A stretch of 64,000 bases of DNA from Nitrospirota bacterium (GCA_021811105.1 JAJZPM010000003.1:1-64000), one strand, 5' to 3'. Shown: positions 1 to 8,099, counted from the stretch's first letter. Notes: generated by a model from the sequence alone, not told the origin. A program made the numbers and translations.

Positions 1-801
1 GGCATAACGACAGAAGCGATGGCCCCGTCTTTCAAGCTCCCTATCCAGCTCGTGAAGCACCACATTTGACAGCAGCGGACTGAGCGGCCCGCCCTGCGGC
101 GTTCCTTCATCCGTGGGCGACACAAGCACTCCAAGCATTACCCCCGCTTCAAGGTACGACCGTATCAGCCTAAGCATCAGCTTGTCAGCTATCCTCTTGG
201 ATAGAAGATTCATCAGCTTATCGTGGTTGACACGGTCGAAGAACTTCTCCAGATCAATGTCCACTACTACTCCGTACCCTTCGCCTATATGAGCACGTGC
301 ACGGCGTATCGCCTGGTGCGCGCTGCGACCCGGCCGGAATCCATAGCTATCGTCGGAGAATTCTTTCTCAAATATGGGGGTTAATACCTGCGCTATCGCC
401 TGCTGGATCATCCGGTCAAGCACCGTAGGAATCCCAAGCAGCCTTACACCACCGTCGGGCTTGGGTATCTCCACCCTCCGCACCGGCTGCGGCTTGTACT
501 TCCCTTCCCGTATGCGCTCCCTGATGCCTTCGCCGTGTTCTCGAAGATGGGGCAGAAGTTCATCCGTCCCCATTCCATCGATCCCATGACTGCCGCCGTT
601 CTTCTTTACCCGCTTATAGGCAAGGTTCAGGTTGTCCCTGCAAAGAACTTTCTCAAGCAACTCTACGGTGTTTACTTCGCTTCCGTCCCCGCCTTTTGAC
701 GCCGCCGGAGCGATATTCGGCTCTCCGCGATTATCCCGGAGTTCCACTCCTCTTTCCTCGCGACAGTTGCGCATATTTGCGCGATCTTCTGCTATCTTCA
801 T
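1..801 (-). CDS. ltrA: Group II intron reverse transcriptase/maturase, partial
   Basis: This is the N-terminal 267 codons of an intron-encoded protein; the frame is still open at base 1. It starts at the ATG at 801. Recognisable RT blocks include GSHGIDGM, YKPQPVRRVEIPKPDGG, LGIPTVLDRMIQQAI, YGFRPGRSAHQAI, VVDIDLEKFFDRVNHD and GTPQGGPLSPLLSN. The sequence leaves the window inside the catalytic YADD box (last residues RYA). The protein would splice and mobilise the intron. The block sequences fit the GTPQGGPLSPLL class of bacterial maturases, compatible with group IIC. The endonuclease status and C-terminus cannot be seen. Confidence 0.9.
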   Translation of the reverse strand, partial: MKIAEDRANMRNCREERGVELRDNRGEPNIAPAASKGGDGSEVNTVELLEKVLCRDNLNLAYKRVKKNGGSHGIDGMGTDELLPHLREHGEGIRERIREGKYKPQPVRRVEIPKPDGGVRLLGIPTVLDRMIQQAIAQVLTPIFEKEFSDDSYGFRPGRSAHQAIRRARAHIGEGYGVVVDIDLEKFFDRVNHDKLMNLLSKRIADKLMLRLIRSYLEAGVMLGVLVSPTDEGTPQGGPLSPLLSNVVLHELDRELERRGHRFCRYA

Positions 802-1236
802 ATCGCCCACGAGACCATCACATTTGAGGACAACTTACGTTCGGCCCTTCCCTTTGCATTCATGACTGCTTGGGTACTATGGCCTCTGCTGACTTCTGAC
901 CGCTCAGCCCTGCATCGCTGCAAGGGTTGCCGGTTCCGACATACATCCCCGGCATTCCAGTCAGACCTCCCCGGGTAAGAACGCATACTTTCACTCCATA
1001 TATCCGCCGCATCTACTCCACAAACCTCGGATAGCTTAGGGCTTCGTTTTGTCTTGCAACCTCGCCCGGTCTGCGTAAGCCTTATATGCGGTTCGTGTTC
1101 CTCGGACCGGAGCTTTGCCGCCGGCTTCCTTCAGATTCCACCTCACGATGGACACCCTTGCCTTTGGCTAACGGTTGGCGCTATCAACCTCCGTAGCGGA
1201 CTTTCACCGCCAAGCATGCGCCCGTGCCGGGCGCAC
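1..1236 (-). mobile_element. Group II intron, 5' part (runs off the left edge)
   Basis: The minus strand starts at 1236 with GTGCG, the group II 5' consensus. About 430 nt of structured non-coding sequence follow (domains I to IV), then an intron-encoded reverse transcriptase from 801. The 5' splice point lies directly after the U-tract of the intrinsic terminator at 1245-1268, which ends the peroxiredoxin transcript. Insertion just behind a terminator hairpin is the known target habit of group IIC introns. The 3' end and domains V/VI are outside the window, so intactness cannot be judged. Confidence 0.85.
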
Positions 1237-1244
1237 AAGAAAAA

Positions 1245-1268
1245 GGGACAGGCCGGAAGGCCCGTCCC
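1245..1268 (-). terminator. Intrinsic terminator of the selenoperoxiredoxin gene
   Basis: On the minus strand a 10-bp stem (GGGACGGGCC / GGCCTGTCCC with a G-U pair) with a TTCC loop is followed by TTTTTCTT. The G-U pair forms only in the minus-strand RNA, where the other strand would have an A-C mismatch, so it is oriented for the peroxiredoxin gene. The intron begins immediately after the T-tract. Confidence 0.85.
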
Positions 1269-1299
1269 TATTTTTTTACGCCTTTGGGATCCGAGATCC

Positions 1300-1914
1300 C
1301 TACTTGTTGAGAGCCTCGTAGACCTTTCCCACCATTTTTGCAGAGGGTTTCAGGGTCTTGTCCCCTTCCTTCTTCCAGCCGACCGGACAGGCCTCGTCGC
1401 CATGAATTCCAAGATACGAGTTGGCCTCGACCTTTCTTAACAGTTCCTCGATATTCCTGCCAAGGTTGTAGAAGTTAACCTCTGAATTGAGCAGCTTTCC
1501 TTCCGGGCTGATGATGAAGGAACCCCTCAGTGCAAGCCCGGTCGCTTCATCATACACGCCGAACATCCTTGAAAGGTACCCGGTCGGATCGGACCCCATG
1601 GTGTATTTCACCTTCTCGAGCAATTTTTCGTCCTTCTGCCACGCCAGATGGACGAACTTCGTGTCGGTGCTGACGCTGATCACTTCCGCCCCTGCTTCCG
1701 TGAACTTAGCATGCAGCTCTGCCAGAGCCGCAAACTCCGTTGCTCAGACAAAAGTAAAATCGGCAGGATAAAAAAAGAGGACAGTCCATTTTTTTTGGTC
1801 CCTGAGCGCCTGGAGGCTCACCTCTCCGAAATCGCCTTTGGACGGTTCATATGTCTCCATTTTAAAGTCGGGGACGCTCTCCCCGACACTTAACCCGCAG
1901 CAGTGTTCTCCCAT
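1300..1914 (-). CDS. Selenocysteine-containing 2-Cys peroxiredoxin (AhpC/Prx1 type)
   Basis: The protein reduces hydroperoxides. The frame has one in-frame TGA at 1744-1746, placed exactly where the peroxidatic Cys stands in the FYPADFTFVCPTE motif; here it reads FYPADFTFV-U-ATEF, so it is decoded as Sec57. Sequence on both sides is normal peroxiredoxin, including the resolving Cys176 in EACPVGW, and the total of 204 residues is usual for the family. A SECIS-like hairpin follows the UGA (1713-1731). The start is the ATG at 1914 with AAGGAGG upstream; an ATG 30 nt earlier lacks this spacing. The N-terminus carries a CC pair. Known Sec peroxiredoxins occur in anaerobes. A sequencing error is unlikely because the codon, site and hairpin all agree. 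Confidence 0.9.
1713..1746 (-). promoter_or_regulatory. Bacterial SECIS element with UGA Sec codon (peroxiredoxin)
   Basis: After UGA (1746-1744) there are 12 nt, then a 7-bp stem GCGGCTC / GAGCTGC (one G-U pair) with loop TGGCA at 1720-1724. Bacterial SECIS hairpins sit just downstream of UGA with a G among the first loop bases, as here. The core is shared with the formate dehydrogenase element. Confidence 0.75.
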
Positions 1915-1987
1915 ATCTGTTTCCTCCTTTTTGTTATGCTTCATTAGAATCTTACTATGAAATAAGGCTCCTTAATAGCCCCCCCTT

Positions 1988-2158
1988 TCAGTGCACGGCC
2001 GCTTCCCTTCTGAAGATCCGGGAACCGCATGCCGGGCAGAGCGTCTCCTGCTCGTCCGACCAGAGTTCCACCTCATAGCCGCACTTCAGGCATGTCACGA
2101 AGACCGGTACCGGCATCGTCCTTACACTGCAATGGCTCTTTCCCTTGTTCCCTTTCAT
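1988..2158 (-). CDS. Small zinc-ribbon protein
   Basis: This is a 56-residue protein with two CxxC knuckles, CLKC near residue 23 and CPAC near residue 41, the spacing of a zinc ribbon. Nothing catalytic is visible. The ATG at 2158 is preceded by GGAGG with 7-nt spacing, which makes translation likely. It overlaps the 3' end of the upstream gene by 86 nt in another frame, and the pair is probably translationally coupled. Function is unknown; it may be a small metal-binding or nucleic-acid-binding protein. Confidence 0.6.
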   Translation of the reverse strand: MKGNKGKSHCSVRTMPVPVFVTCLKCGYEVELWSDEQETLCPACGSRIFRREAAVH

Positions 2159-2582
2159 TTGCCTTCCTCCATCCTTCTGTCGCGAGACGGTCCATCCGGT
2201 TTATCCCCCAGGTCTTGAACCGCTCGATATACTTTCTCTTGTCCGTCTTGGCGAGTTCTACAAGTTCCGCTCTTTCCCTGATCGAATCCGCCCGGTCAGT
2301 CGGATATACCCCGTCCCACGTGCAATACCCCTCATCAAACAAGTACAAGGGCGTGGCATCAACGGCGGGAAGTTTGTGCTGCATGAAACGAACGATGTCC
2401 ATGTCATACTTGATTATCCAGCCGTTGTCCAAGATCATTGACTCTCCATCATATCGGACTGCGGCCGCACAGACCGGGCAGTAAAGTCCTTCGAGTACCT
2501 CTTCCGGCATTATTTCATCGCGAAACTGGAAACTTGCACTGTTCCGTCCGCACACGCAGACTTTTTTGTGTTCTACGCACAT
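2073..2582 (-). CDS. Conserved hypothetical protein with N-terminal Cys pairs
   Basis: The protein has 169 residues and no signal peptide or membrane segment. The N-terminal 40 residues carry CV-x5-CVC and CPVC motifs, suggesting a small zinc-binding domain; the rest is hydrophilic and ends in a Lys/Arg-rich stretch. I do not recognise the family. The start at 2582 is preceded by AAGGAGG. It is the first gene of a short leftward group with the zinc-ribbon gene and possibly the selenoperoxiredoxin. It is divergent from the cyd operon. Confidence 0.65.
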   Translation of the reverse strand: MCVEHKKVCVCGRNSASFQFRDEIMPEEVLEGLYCPVCAAAVRYDGESMILDNGWIIKYDMDIVRFMQHKLPAVDATPLYLFDEGYCTWDGVYPTDRADSIRERAELVELAKTDKRKYIERFKTWGINRMDRLATEGWRKANEREQGKEPLQCKDDAGTGLRDMPEVRL

Positions 2583-2691
2583 GATTTTCCTCCTTGTTTT
2601 CGGTCTTAGTTTTTTCGTTCCTCTTCATTTGGAACCATAACGGATGCTCGTCTCCCCGACGAGTCCTTTCCGATCGACCTAAAATTATTAC

Positions 2692-2721
2692 TTGACATTT
2701 TTCCTTAATCAGGACTAAACT
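2692..2721 (+). promoter_or_regulatory. Sigma-70-type promoter of the cyd operon
   Basis: TTGACA (2692-2697) and TAAACT (2716-2721) with 18-nt spacing lie about 100 nt upstream of cydA. The -10 box overlaps the dyad described next, so a repressor bound there would block the polymerase. Confidence 0.6.
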
Positions 2722-2732
2722 GGTCTTAATTT
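2706..2732 (+). promoter_or_regulatory. Candidate Rrf2-family operator
   Basis: An imperfect dyad is centred on 2719 (core GACTAAACTGGTC, flanked by TTAAT and TTAATTT). Its GACT-N5-GGTC shape is like IscR-type sites. It overlaps the -10 box of the cyd promoter, and an Rrf2 regulator is encoded at the end of the same operon. Autoregulation is inferred. Confidence 0.4.
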
Positions 2733-2819
2733 AAGATAGCTGATCCAGATCGAATTGTCAACGGGGCAATTTCGTGGGAAGATAGAAACAGCACAAGGAC
2801 AAAAAAAGGAGGAAATGCT

Positions 2820-4172
2820 ATGGACGTATTGGCTCTCAGCAGGCTTCAGTTCGCGGTGACGAGCATGTTTCACTTCATCTTCGTACCGCTCACGCTCGGT
2901 CTGTCCATACTGGTAGCGTATATGGAGACCCGTTACGTACGCACCGGCGATGAGACGTATCTCAGGATGACAAAGTTTTGGGGGAAATTGTTTCTTATTA
3001 ATTTCGCGCTCGGCATCGTGACCGGGATCACTATGGAATTCCAGTTTGGCATGAACTGGGCGGAATATTCCAAATATGTCGGGGATATCTTCGGGGCGCC
3101 GCTCGCCATAGAGGCAACGGTGGCCTTTTTTCTGGAGTCCACCTTTATCGGGCTATGGGTATTCGGCTGGAACAAGATATCGAAAAGGACACATGCGCTC
3201 TCGATCTGGCTGGTGGCGATCGCTACAAACCTTTCCGCGTTATGGATACTCCTCGCCAATGGATGGATGCAGCACCCCGTGGGGTACACACTGCGGAACA
3301 ACAGGGCTGAAATGACCGACTTCGGCGCGGTAGTCACGAACACATACGGCTGGCTGAAATTCTTCCACACCCTTCTTTCGGGATACGTGATCGCCGCATT
3401 CTTTGTGATGGGGATCTCGGCCTACCATCTCCTGAAAAAAAACGATCTCACTTTCTTCAAGCGGTCATTCAAGGCTGCGGCGACCTTCGGCCTTCTGAGT
3501 TCTCTCCTCATATTCCTCGTAGGTGATTTTCATGCTGCCGAAGTCGCCAAGACACAGCCGACAAAATTCGCGGCAATGGAATCCGTATGGAACACCAAGC
3601 GAGGGGCCGCCTACAATCTTATCGTGATCCCTGATCCCGCCAATGAACGCAATTCCGTGGAGGCAATCGGGATCCCGAAGCTCATGAGCTTTCTCGCCTT
3701 CGGCGACGGGCAGGCCACAGTCAAGGGACTTAAGGAATACCCTGCCGGCGAAAGGCCCCCCGTAATGGCCACGTTCGTCAGTTTCAGGATAATGATCGTA
3801 TTCGGACTGCTCTTCGTTCTCCTGACGCTTATTGCGTTCTTTGTCTCACGGGGTGACAGACTCGATTCCCGCACGACTTTTCTGAGGATCATGTTCTACG
3901 CGCTGCCGCTTCCTTACCTGGCAGCACAGTTTGGCTGGATCGTTGCCGAGGTCGGCAGGCAGCCGTGGATCGTATACGGAGTGCTTAAGACATCGGATGC
4001 GGTTTCGAGAGCCGTCAGCCAGACGCAGGTCTGGGCATCTCTTATCGGCTTTACGCTGCTCTACGGCTTTTTGGCGATCGTTGATATTTATCTCCTCACC
4101 AGGACCGCAAAGAAAGGGCCCGACAGCGACCTTTCCACAATCGTAAAAACTCCGCGTACACAGGAGGTGTGA
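2820..4172 (+). CDS. cydA: Cytochrome bd quinol oxidase subunit I
   Basis: The protein has 450 residues and about nine membrane helices. It binds haems b558, b595 and d and oxidises quinol while reducing oxygen to water at high affinity. Visible family marks are the N-terminal SMFHFIFVPLTLGLS segment with the axial His18, the WMQHPVG motif, and GWIVAEVGRQPWIVYG near residue 380. The short region before this motif places it in the short Q-loop group. The ATG at 2820 follows AAGGAGG. cydB starts one base after its stop. In an anaerobe the enzyme serves mainly for oxygen removal. Confidence 0.96.
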   Translation: MDVLALSRLQFAVTSMFHFIFVPLTLGLSILVAYMETRYVRTGDETYLRMTKFWGKLFLINFALGIVTGITMEFQFGMNWAEYSKYVGDIFGAPLAIEATVAFFLESTFIGLWVFGWNKISKRTHALSIWLVAIATNLSALWILLANGWMQHPVGYTLRNNRAEMTDFGAVVTNTYGWLKFFHTLLSGYVIAAFFVMGISAYHLLKKNDLTFFKRSFKAAATFGLLSSLLIFLVGDFHAAEVAKTQPTKFAAMESVWNTKRGAAYNLIVIPDPANERNSVEAIGIPKLMSFLAFGDGQATVKGLKEYPAGERPPVMATFVSFRIMIVFGLLFVLLTLIAFFVSRGDRLDSRTTFLRIMFYALPLPYLAAQFGWIVAEVGRQPWIVYGVLKTSDAVSRAVSQTQVWASLIGFTLLYGFLAIVDIYLLTRTAKKGPDSDLSTIVKTPRTQEV

Positions 4173-4173
4173 A

Positions 4174-5202
4174 GTGGCCTTTCAGATAATCTGGTTTATA
4201 CTCTGGGGTGTGCTCTGGGCCGTCTATTTTATGCTCGACGGGTTCGATTTCGGTGCGGGCATGCTCTATAACTTCATCTCTAAGGATGAAACAGAAAAAA
4301 GAATAATCACCCGCACCATAGGGCCTGTATGGAACGGCAATGAGGTCTGGCTGCTGACGGCAGGCGGCGCGACTTTTGCGGCTTTTCCGACTACCTACGC
4401 CCTAATGTTCAGTTACCTGTATTCCGCTCTGCTGCTTGTCCTCTTCTCGCTGATCATAAGGGGAGTTTCCCTGGAATTCAGGGAAAAATCCGCCAGTCCG
4501 TCGTGGAAAAAGGGCTGGGACCTGGGCATCTTCCTGGGAAGCTTTCTGCCGGCACTCCTCTTCGGGGTCGCCTTCGGGAACATTTTCCGGGGACTGCCGA
4601 TGGACGCGGACGGCTACCACGGCTCGCTCATTTCGCTGCTGAACCCATATGGCCTGCTCACCGGCGCGCTTTTCGTTCTTCTCTTTCTCGTCCACGGCGC
4701 CATATGGCTCGCCGTGAAAACCTCGAACGAACTAGCGGAAAAAGCCGGCGTTCTCGCCAGGAAACTTTGGGTTGTCCTTCTCGTAGTGGCGGTCTCATTT
4801 CTTGCCTATACATATTTCGCCACGAATCTCTACGCAAACTATTTCAGCAACCTCGTCCTGCTCATCGTGCCCGTCATCGCGGTCCTTTCGCTCCTCGCTA
4901 TACGACTCTTCGCGGGGAGAGGACAATATCTGGCGTCTTTCTTTGCCTCCTGCCTGACTATTCTCATGGTGACGTTCACCGGTGTAATAGGGCTCTATCC
5001 CAACCTCATACCGTCGAGCATGGACCCGAACCACAGCCTCACGATATTCAACTCTTCTTCGAGCGTGTATACCCTGAAGATCATGACCGTGGTGGCCCTG
5101 CTGTTCGTTCCGATAGTAATCGCCTACCAGATATGGACGTACCGGATATTCAGACAGAAAACCACGTCGCTTGACATTGCGGCCGAAAAAGAATCATATT
5201 GA
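4174..5202 (+). CDS. cydB: Cytochrome bd quinol oxidase subunit II
   Basis: The protein has 342 residues and about eight transmembrane helices. The N-terminus carries the family signature (WGVLWAVYFMLDGFDFGAG) and the GPVWNGNEVWLLTAGGATFAAFP region. It pairs with CydA in the inner membrane. The start is GTG at 4174 with AGGAGGTG overlapping the end of cydA, so the pair is translationally coupled. No cydX-sized gene is evident before the regulator gene. Confidence 0.96.
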   Translation: MAFQIIWFILWGVLWAVYFMLDGFDFGAGMLYNFISKDETEKRIITRTIGPVWNGNEVWLLTAGGATFAAFPTTYALMFSYLYSALLLVLFSLIIRGVSLEFREKSASPSWKKGWDLGIFLGSFLPALLFGVAFGNIFRGLPMDADGYHGSLISLLNPYGLLTGALFVLLFLVHGAIWLAVKTSNELAEKAGVLARKLWVVLLVVAVSFLAYTYFATNLYANYFSNLVLLIVPVIAVLSLLAIRLFAGRGQYLASFFASCLTILMVTFTGVIGLYPNLIPSSMDPNHSLTIFNSSSSVYTLKIMTVVALLFVPIVIAYQIWTYRIFRQKTTSLDIAAEKESY

Positions 5203-5264
5203 TATGGCGATGGCCGGGAAGGGTCGTATCCCCTTCCCGGCTGGAAAGCGAAAAGGGACCGATC

Positions 5265-5675
5265 ATGCAGATAACCCGTGAAACAGATTATGCGATCAGA
5301 TGCGTGTATTACCTCTCCGGTAAGAGCAGCGCGGTGACTATGGTCGACGAGATATCGAGGGAAATGAGCATCCCGAAGAGTTTTCTCGCGAAGATCCTTC
5401 AGAAACTGAGCAAGGCAGCCATCGTGAAGTCCTATCGCGGGGTAAAGGGAGGGTTCGAAATCGCGAGAGACCCCGCGGAAATCACCCTCCTCGATGTCAT
5501 CGAGGCGGTCCAGGGCCCGGTCGCAATGAACATCTGCGCGCTGGACGAAGCCCTCTGCGGGTTCAGCTCCACCTGCTCGATCCACCCGGTGTGGATCGAG
5601 GTGAGAAAAGAAGTCGAAAAATTACTGAGAGAAAAAAATTTCTCGTCGCTTCGCCTGCAGGAAAGACTGAAATAA
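5265..5675 (+). CDS. Rrf2-family transcriptional regulator with [2Fe-2S]-type cysteines
   Basis: The protein has 136 residues. It begins MQITRETDYAIRCVYYL, the usual Rrf2 opening, with a winged helix to about residue 65. Cys91, Cys98 and Cys104 match the cluster-ligand region of IscR/NsrR. It probably senses redox, iron-sulfur status or nitric oxide. I chose the ATG at 5265 (GGGA upstream) because an upstream in-frame ATG overlaps cydB and adds an unconserved tail. It is the third gene of the cyd operon and likely controls the dyad at 2706-2732. The stop lies inside the shared terminator. Confidence 0.88.
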   Translation: MQITRETDYAIRCVYYLSGKSSAVTMVDEISREMSIPKSFLAKILQKLSKAAIVKSYRGVKGGFEIARDPAEITLLDVIEAVQGPVAMNICALDEALCGFSSTCSIHPVWIEVRKEVEKLLREKNFSSLRLQERLK

Positions 5676-5696
5676 CGGCTGCTAAGCCGTTATTTT
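5670..5696. terminator. Bidirectional terminator shared by the Rrf2 gene and secG
   Basis: A perfect 10-bp stem AAATAACGGC / GCCGTTATTT (5670-5679, 5686-5695) has a 6-nt loop, with T-rich 3' sides on both strands. The TAA stop codons of both convergent genes lie within the stem. Confidence 0.8.
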
Positions 5697-6055
5697 GAAT
5701 GCATCGGGCCCGGAGCGCCAGGCTGGGCCGGCAAAGAAGGGTTTTGCGTCCCCTGCACAGGGCCGGCCGGAGCAGCGGGCATATTAGTCCTCTGCTGCGT
5801 TACCGGGGTCCTTTTCACCACCGAGCCGCCCTTTGCGGTGATGACCGCAAGGGACAAAGAGGTGATCATAAAGACAATCGCGGCGATAGTCGTAAGTTTA
5901 CTGAAGATCGTCGCGGCGCCCCGCGCACCGAAGAGGGTCTGGCTCGATCCGCCGAAGGCCGCACCGAGTTCGGCGCCTTTGCCGCTCTGCACTAGGACGA
6001 TAAAAATCAGAAAGAAACAAACTATCACATGAATAATCAATATTGCCGTAAACAT
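5690..6055 (-). CDS. secG: Preprotein translocase subunit SecG
   Basis: The protein has 121 residues and two transmembrane helices (about 3-23 and 53-73) joined by a loop with the SecG pattern LVQSGKGAELGAAFGG. It assists SecYEG-mediated export. The C-terminal tail is Pro/Ala/Gln-rich and low in complexity, which is common in SecG. The start has GGAG upstream. It follows tpiA by 9 nt, the frequent tpiA-secG arrangement. Confidence 0.93.
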   Translation of the reverse strand: MFTAILIIHVIVCFFLIFIVLVQSGKGAELGAAFGGSSQTLFGARGAATIFSKLTTIAAIVFMITSLSLAVITAKGGSVVKRTPVTQQRTNMPAAPAGPVQGTQNPSLPAQPGAPGPMHSK

Positions 6056-6064
6056 CAGTTCTCC

Positions 6065-6805
6065 TTATTTAAAACTTACTATGCGAGCGAAACTTTCGGC
6101 TTTGAGGCTTGCGCCCCCGACAAGGGCCCCGGAGACGTCTTCGCATGCCATGAGATTGTCCACGTTTTCCGTGGTAACGCTCCCTCCGTATATTATCCGA
6201 AGAGACTCAGCCTTATTTCCATATAAAATCCCGAGAACTTTTTTTATAAACGCATGTACTTCCTGGGCCTGTTCCACAGTAGCCGTCCTGCCGGTCCCGA
6301 TAGCCCAGATGGGCTCGTAGGCTACCACGAGATTCTCAGGGCCGACTTCTGCAAGCCCCGTTTCAACCTGCCGCTTTATTATATCGAACGTGCGGCCCGC
6401 CTCTCTTTCTTCGAGCGATTCCCCCACGCAGAAGATCACTTCAAGACCGGCCTTCCTCGCCGCCTTAACCTTCCTGTTGACGATCACATCGTCTTCAGAG
6501 AAATATTGCCTCCGTTCGGAGTGCCCGACGATCACGTGGCTGCAGCCCGCGTCCAGAATCATCGCAGGAGAAACCTCTCCGGTATATGCGCCCTTCTCCT
6601 CCCAGAAGACATCCTGTGCCGACAGCTTGACGCCGCTTCCCTTCAGAGCGTCCGCAGCAGCGGACAACGCGGTAAAGGGCGGCGAGATAACGACGTCCCT
6701 GTCCTTTATGTCCTTTACAAGCGGAAGAAAAGCGCGGAGAAAATCCCTCGTCTCCGGAATCGTCTTGTTCATCTTCCAGTTTGCCGCAATACAATATCTT
6801 TTCAT
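6065..6805 (-). CDS. tpiA: Triosephosphate isomerase
   Basis: The protein has 246 residues and interconverts glyceraldehyde-3-phosphate and dihydroxyacetone phosphate. Catalytic residues are visible: Lys in NWKMNKT near residue 12, His in VIVGHSERRQYF, and Glu in VVAYEPIWAIGTG. The phosphate loop IIYGGSVTTENV and the GGASLKAESF end are present. Length is normal for the family. It is co-directional with pth upstream and secG downstream. Confidence 0.97.
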   Translation of the reverse strand: MKRYCIAANWKMNKTIPETRDFLRAFLPLVKDIKDRDVVISPPFTALSAAADALKGSGVKLSAQDVFWEEKGAYTGEVSPAMILDAGCSHVIVGHSERRQYFSEDDVIVNRKVKAARKAGLEVIFCVGESLEEREAGRTFDIIKRQVETGLAEVGPENLVVAYEPIWAIGTGRTATVEQAQEVHAFIKKVLGILYGNKAESLRIIYGGSVTTENVDNLMACEDVSGALVGGASLKAESFARIVSFK

Positions 6806-6845
6806 TGTCCGATTAATTTAAAGTATCCTCGAATTCTTGTCAAGT

Positions 6846-7397
6846 TCAGTTATACCGGTTCATCGCCTTGTCGATGCCGCCGGCGATGATCGCGCCGATC
6901 GATTCTGCGGCCTGCGCGACTGCGTCTCTGATAAGCGGCAGTTCGTCCCTCCTGAACTTCGAGAGGACATACGATTCGACCGGAACGGTGTCGTCCCTGC
7001 CGATCCCGATTTTCACCCTGATAAAGTCCCTTGACCCGATACTCTGGATAATCGATTCCACACCCTTGTGGCCTCCCGACGAACCCTTTCTCCGGATCTT
7101 CAGTCTGCCGGTCGGGATATCAAGGTCGTCGTGGATAACGATTATCCTTTCCGGAGGGATGTGATATTTGTCGATCACCTTTGTCACGGCGGAGCCGCTT
7201 CTGTTCATAAACGTCAGCGGTTCGATTATGCCGATCCTCTCGCCGTCAATGGGGCCGGCGCATATCCGATAATCGTCCTTTTCCCTGAAATCCAGACCCT
7301 GTTCCGCGGCAAACCTCTCCACCACGAGGAAGCCGGCATTATGCCGCGTCCTGGAATATCTCGCGCCCGGGTTTCCGAGTCCGACAACAAGCCACAA
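6846..7397 (-). CDS. pth: Peptidyl-tRNA hydrolase
   Basis: The protein has 183 residues and releases peptides from tRNA that has dropped off the ribosome. Motifs are GLGNPGARYSRTRHNAGF (catalytic His), FMNRSG, and IHDDLDIPTGRLKIRRKGSSGGHKG. It follows rplY by 3 nt, the common rplY-pth pair. The start is the ATG at 7397. Confidence 0.96.
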   Translation of the reverse strand: MWLVVGLGNPGARYSRTRHNAGFLVVERFAAEQGLDFREKDDYRICAGPIDGERIGIIEPLTFMNRSGSAVTKVIDKYHIPPERIIVIHDDLDIPTGRLKIRRKGSSGGHKGVESIIQSIGSRDFIRVKIGIGRDDTVPVESYVLSKFRRDELPLIRDAVAQAAESIGAIIAGGIDKAMNRYN

Positions 7398-7400
7398 ATA

Positions 7401-8075
7401 CTACTTCTCCTTCTTCTCGGCCCCCTCTTCTTCCTTCTTCCCCTTCTTTACGACTTCCGGTTCGGCAGCCTCCGGCGCAGCAACAGCCTCGGCAGCCTCG
7501 GCAGCAGGGGCGGCTTCCACGACAGGTGCGGTCACCGTGACGATTACCTCTCCCTGCTCAGAAAGTACCTTGACTCCTTCCGCAAACGCAAGGTCACTCA
7601 CATGCACCGACTGCCCCAATTCAAGTCCTGAGATATCAACCTCTATCCTTCCCGGTATCTTGTCCGGCAGGCACTCTATCATGACCTCGCGAAGAGTATG
7701 CTGCAGGATTCCCCCGTCTCTTCTGACGCCGATCGGTTCGCCCACGGTCGTCACGTGCACGGGCACCCTCACCTCTTCGGTAAGAGAGACCTCAAAAAAA
7801 TCCGTATGGAGCAATTCTCCTTTGAGAGGGTCGACTTGGTAGGCCTTCAATAGGGCAAGCTTCTTTTCACCTCCCTTGAATTGAAGGTCGACCATCACCT
7901 GTTCCCCGGACATGGAGTTGATAAGTTTTGCCAGGTCCTTCTTGACCAGCTTGATCGACTGCGCGCTTCCTCCTCTATATAGAGTAGCAGGTATCATGCC
8001 CTCCCTCCGCAGGGAACGGGCAACTCCCTTTCCGTGATCTTCCCTTTTTTCCGCGACTATGCTCAGCCTTTCCAT
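7401..8075 (-). CDS. rplY: 50S ribosomal protein L25, long CTC form
   Basis: The protein has 224 residues. It has an N-terminal L25 domain binding 5S rRNA (about 1-95) and a C-terminal beta domain (about 96-185) typical of the general-stress CTC form. An Ala/Glu/Lys-rich tail ends in runs of KKGKKEEE. Motifs include KREDHGKGVARSLRREGMIPA. It lies between prs and pth in the standard prs-rplY-pth order. Confidence 0.95.
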   Translation of the reverse strand: MERLSIVAEKREDHGKGVARSLRREGMIPATLYRGGSAQSIKLVKKDLAKLINSMSGEQVMVDLQFKGGEKKLALLKAYQVDPLKGELLHTDFFEVSLTEEVRVPVHVTTVGEPIGVRRDGGILQHTLREVMIECLPDKIPGRIEVDISGLELGQSVHVSDLAFAEGVKVLSEQGEVIVTVTAPVVEAAPAAEAAEAVAAPEAAEPEVVKKGKKEEEGAEKKEK

Positions 8076-8099
8076 TTTTCCTCCTCTTCTAGGTCCTCA

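Noticed and set aside
1054-1440. 128-codon rightward frame over the intron 5' region and terminator
   Set aside because: It crosses the intron boundary, the terminator and the 3' end of the peroxiredoxin gene in antisense.
1744-1746. TGA in the peroxiredoxin as a sequencing error or pseudogene mark
   Set aside because: It falls on the one residue where Sec is functional, the rest of the gene is intact, and a SECIS hairpin follows. Two other genes in the window show the same pattern.
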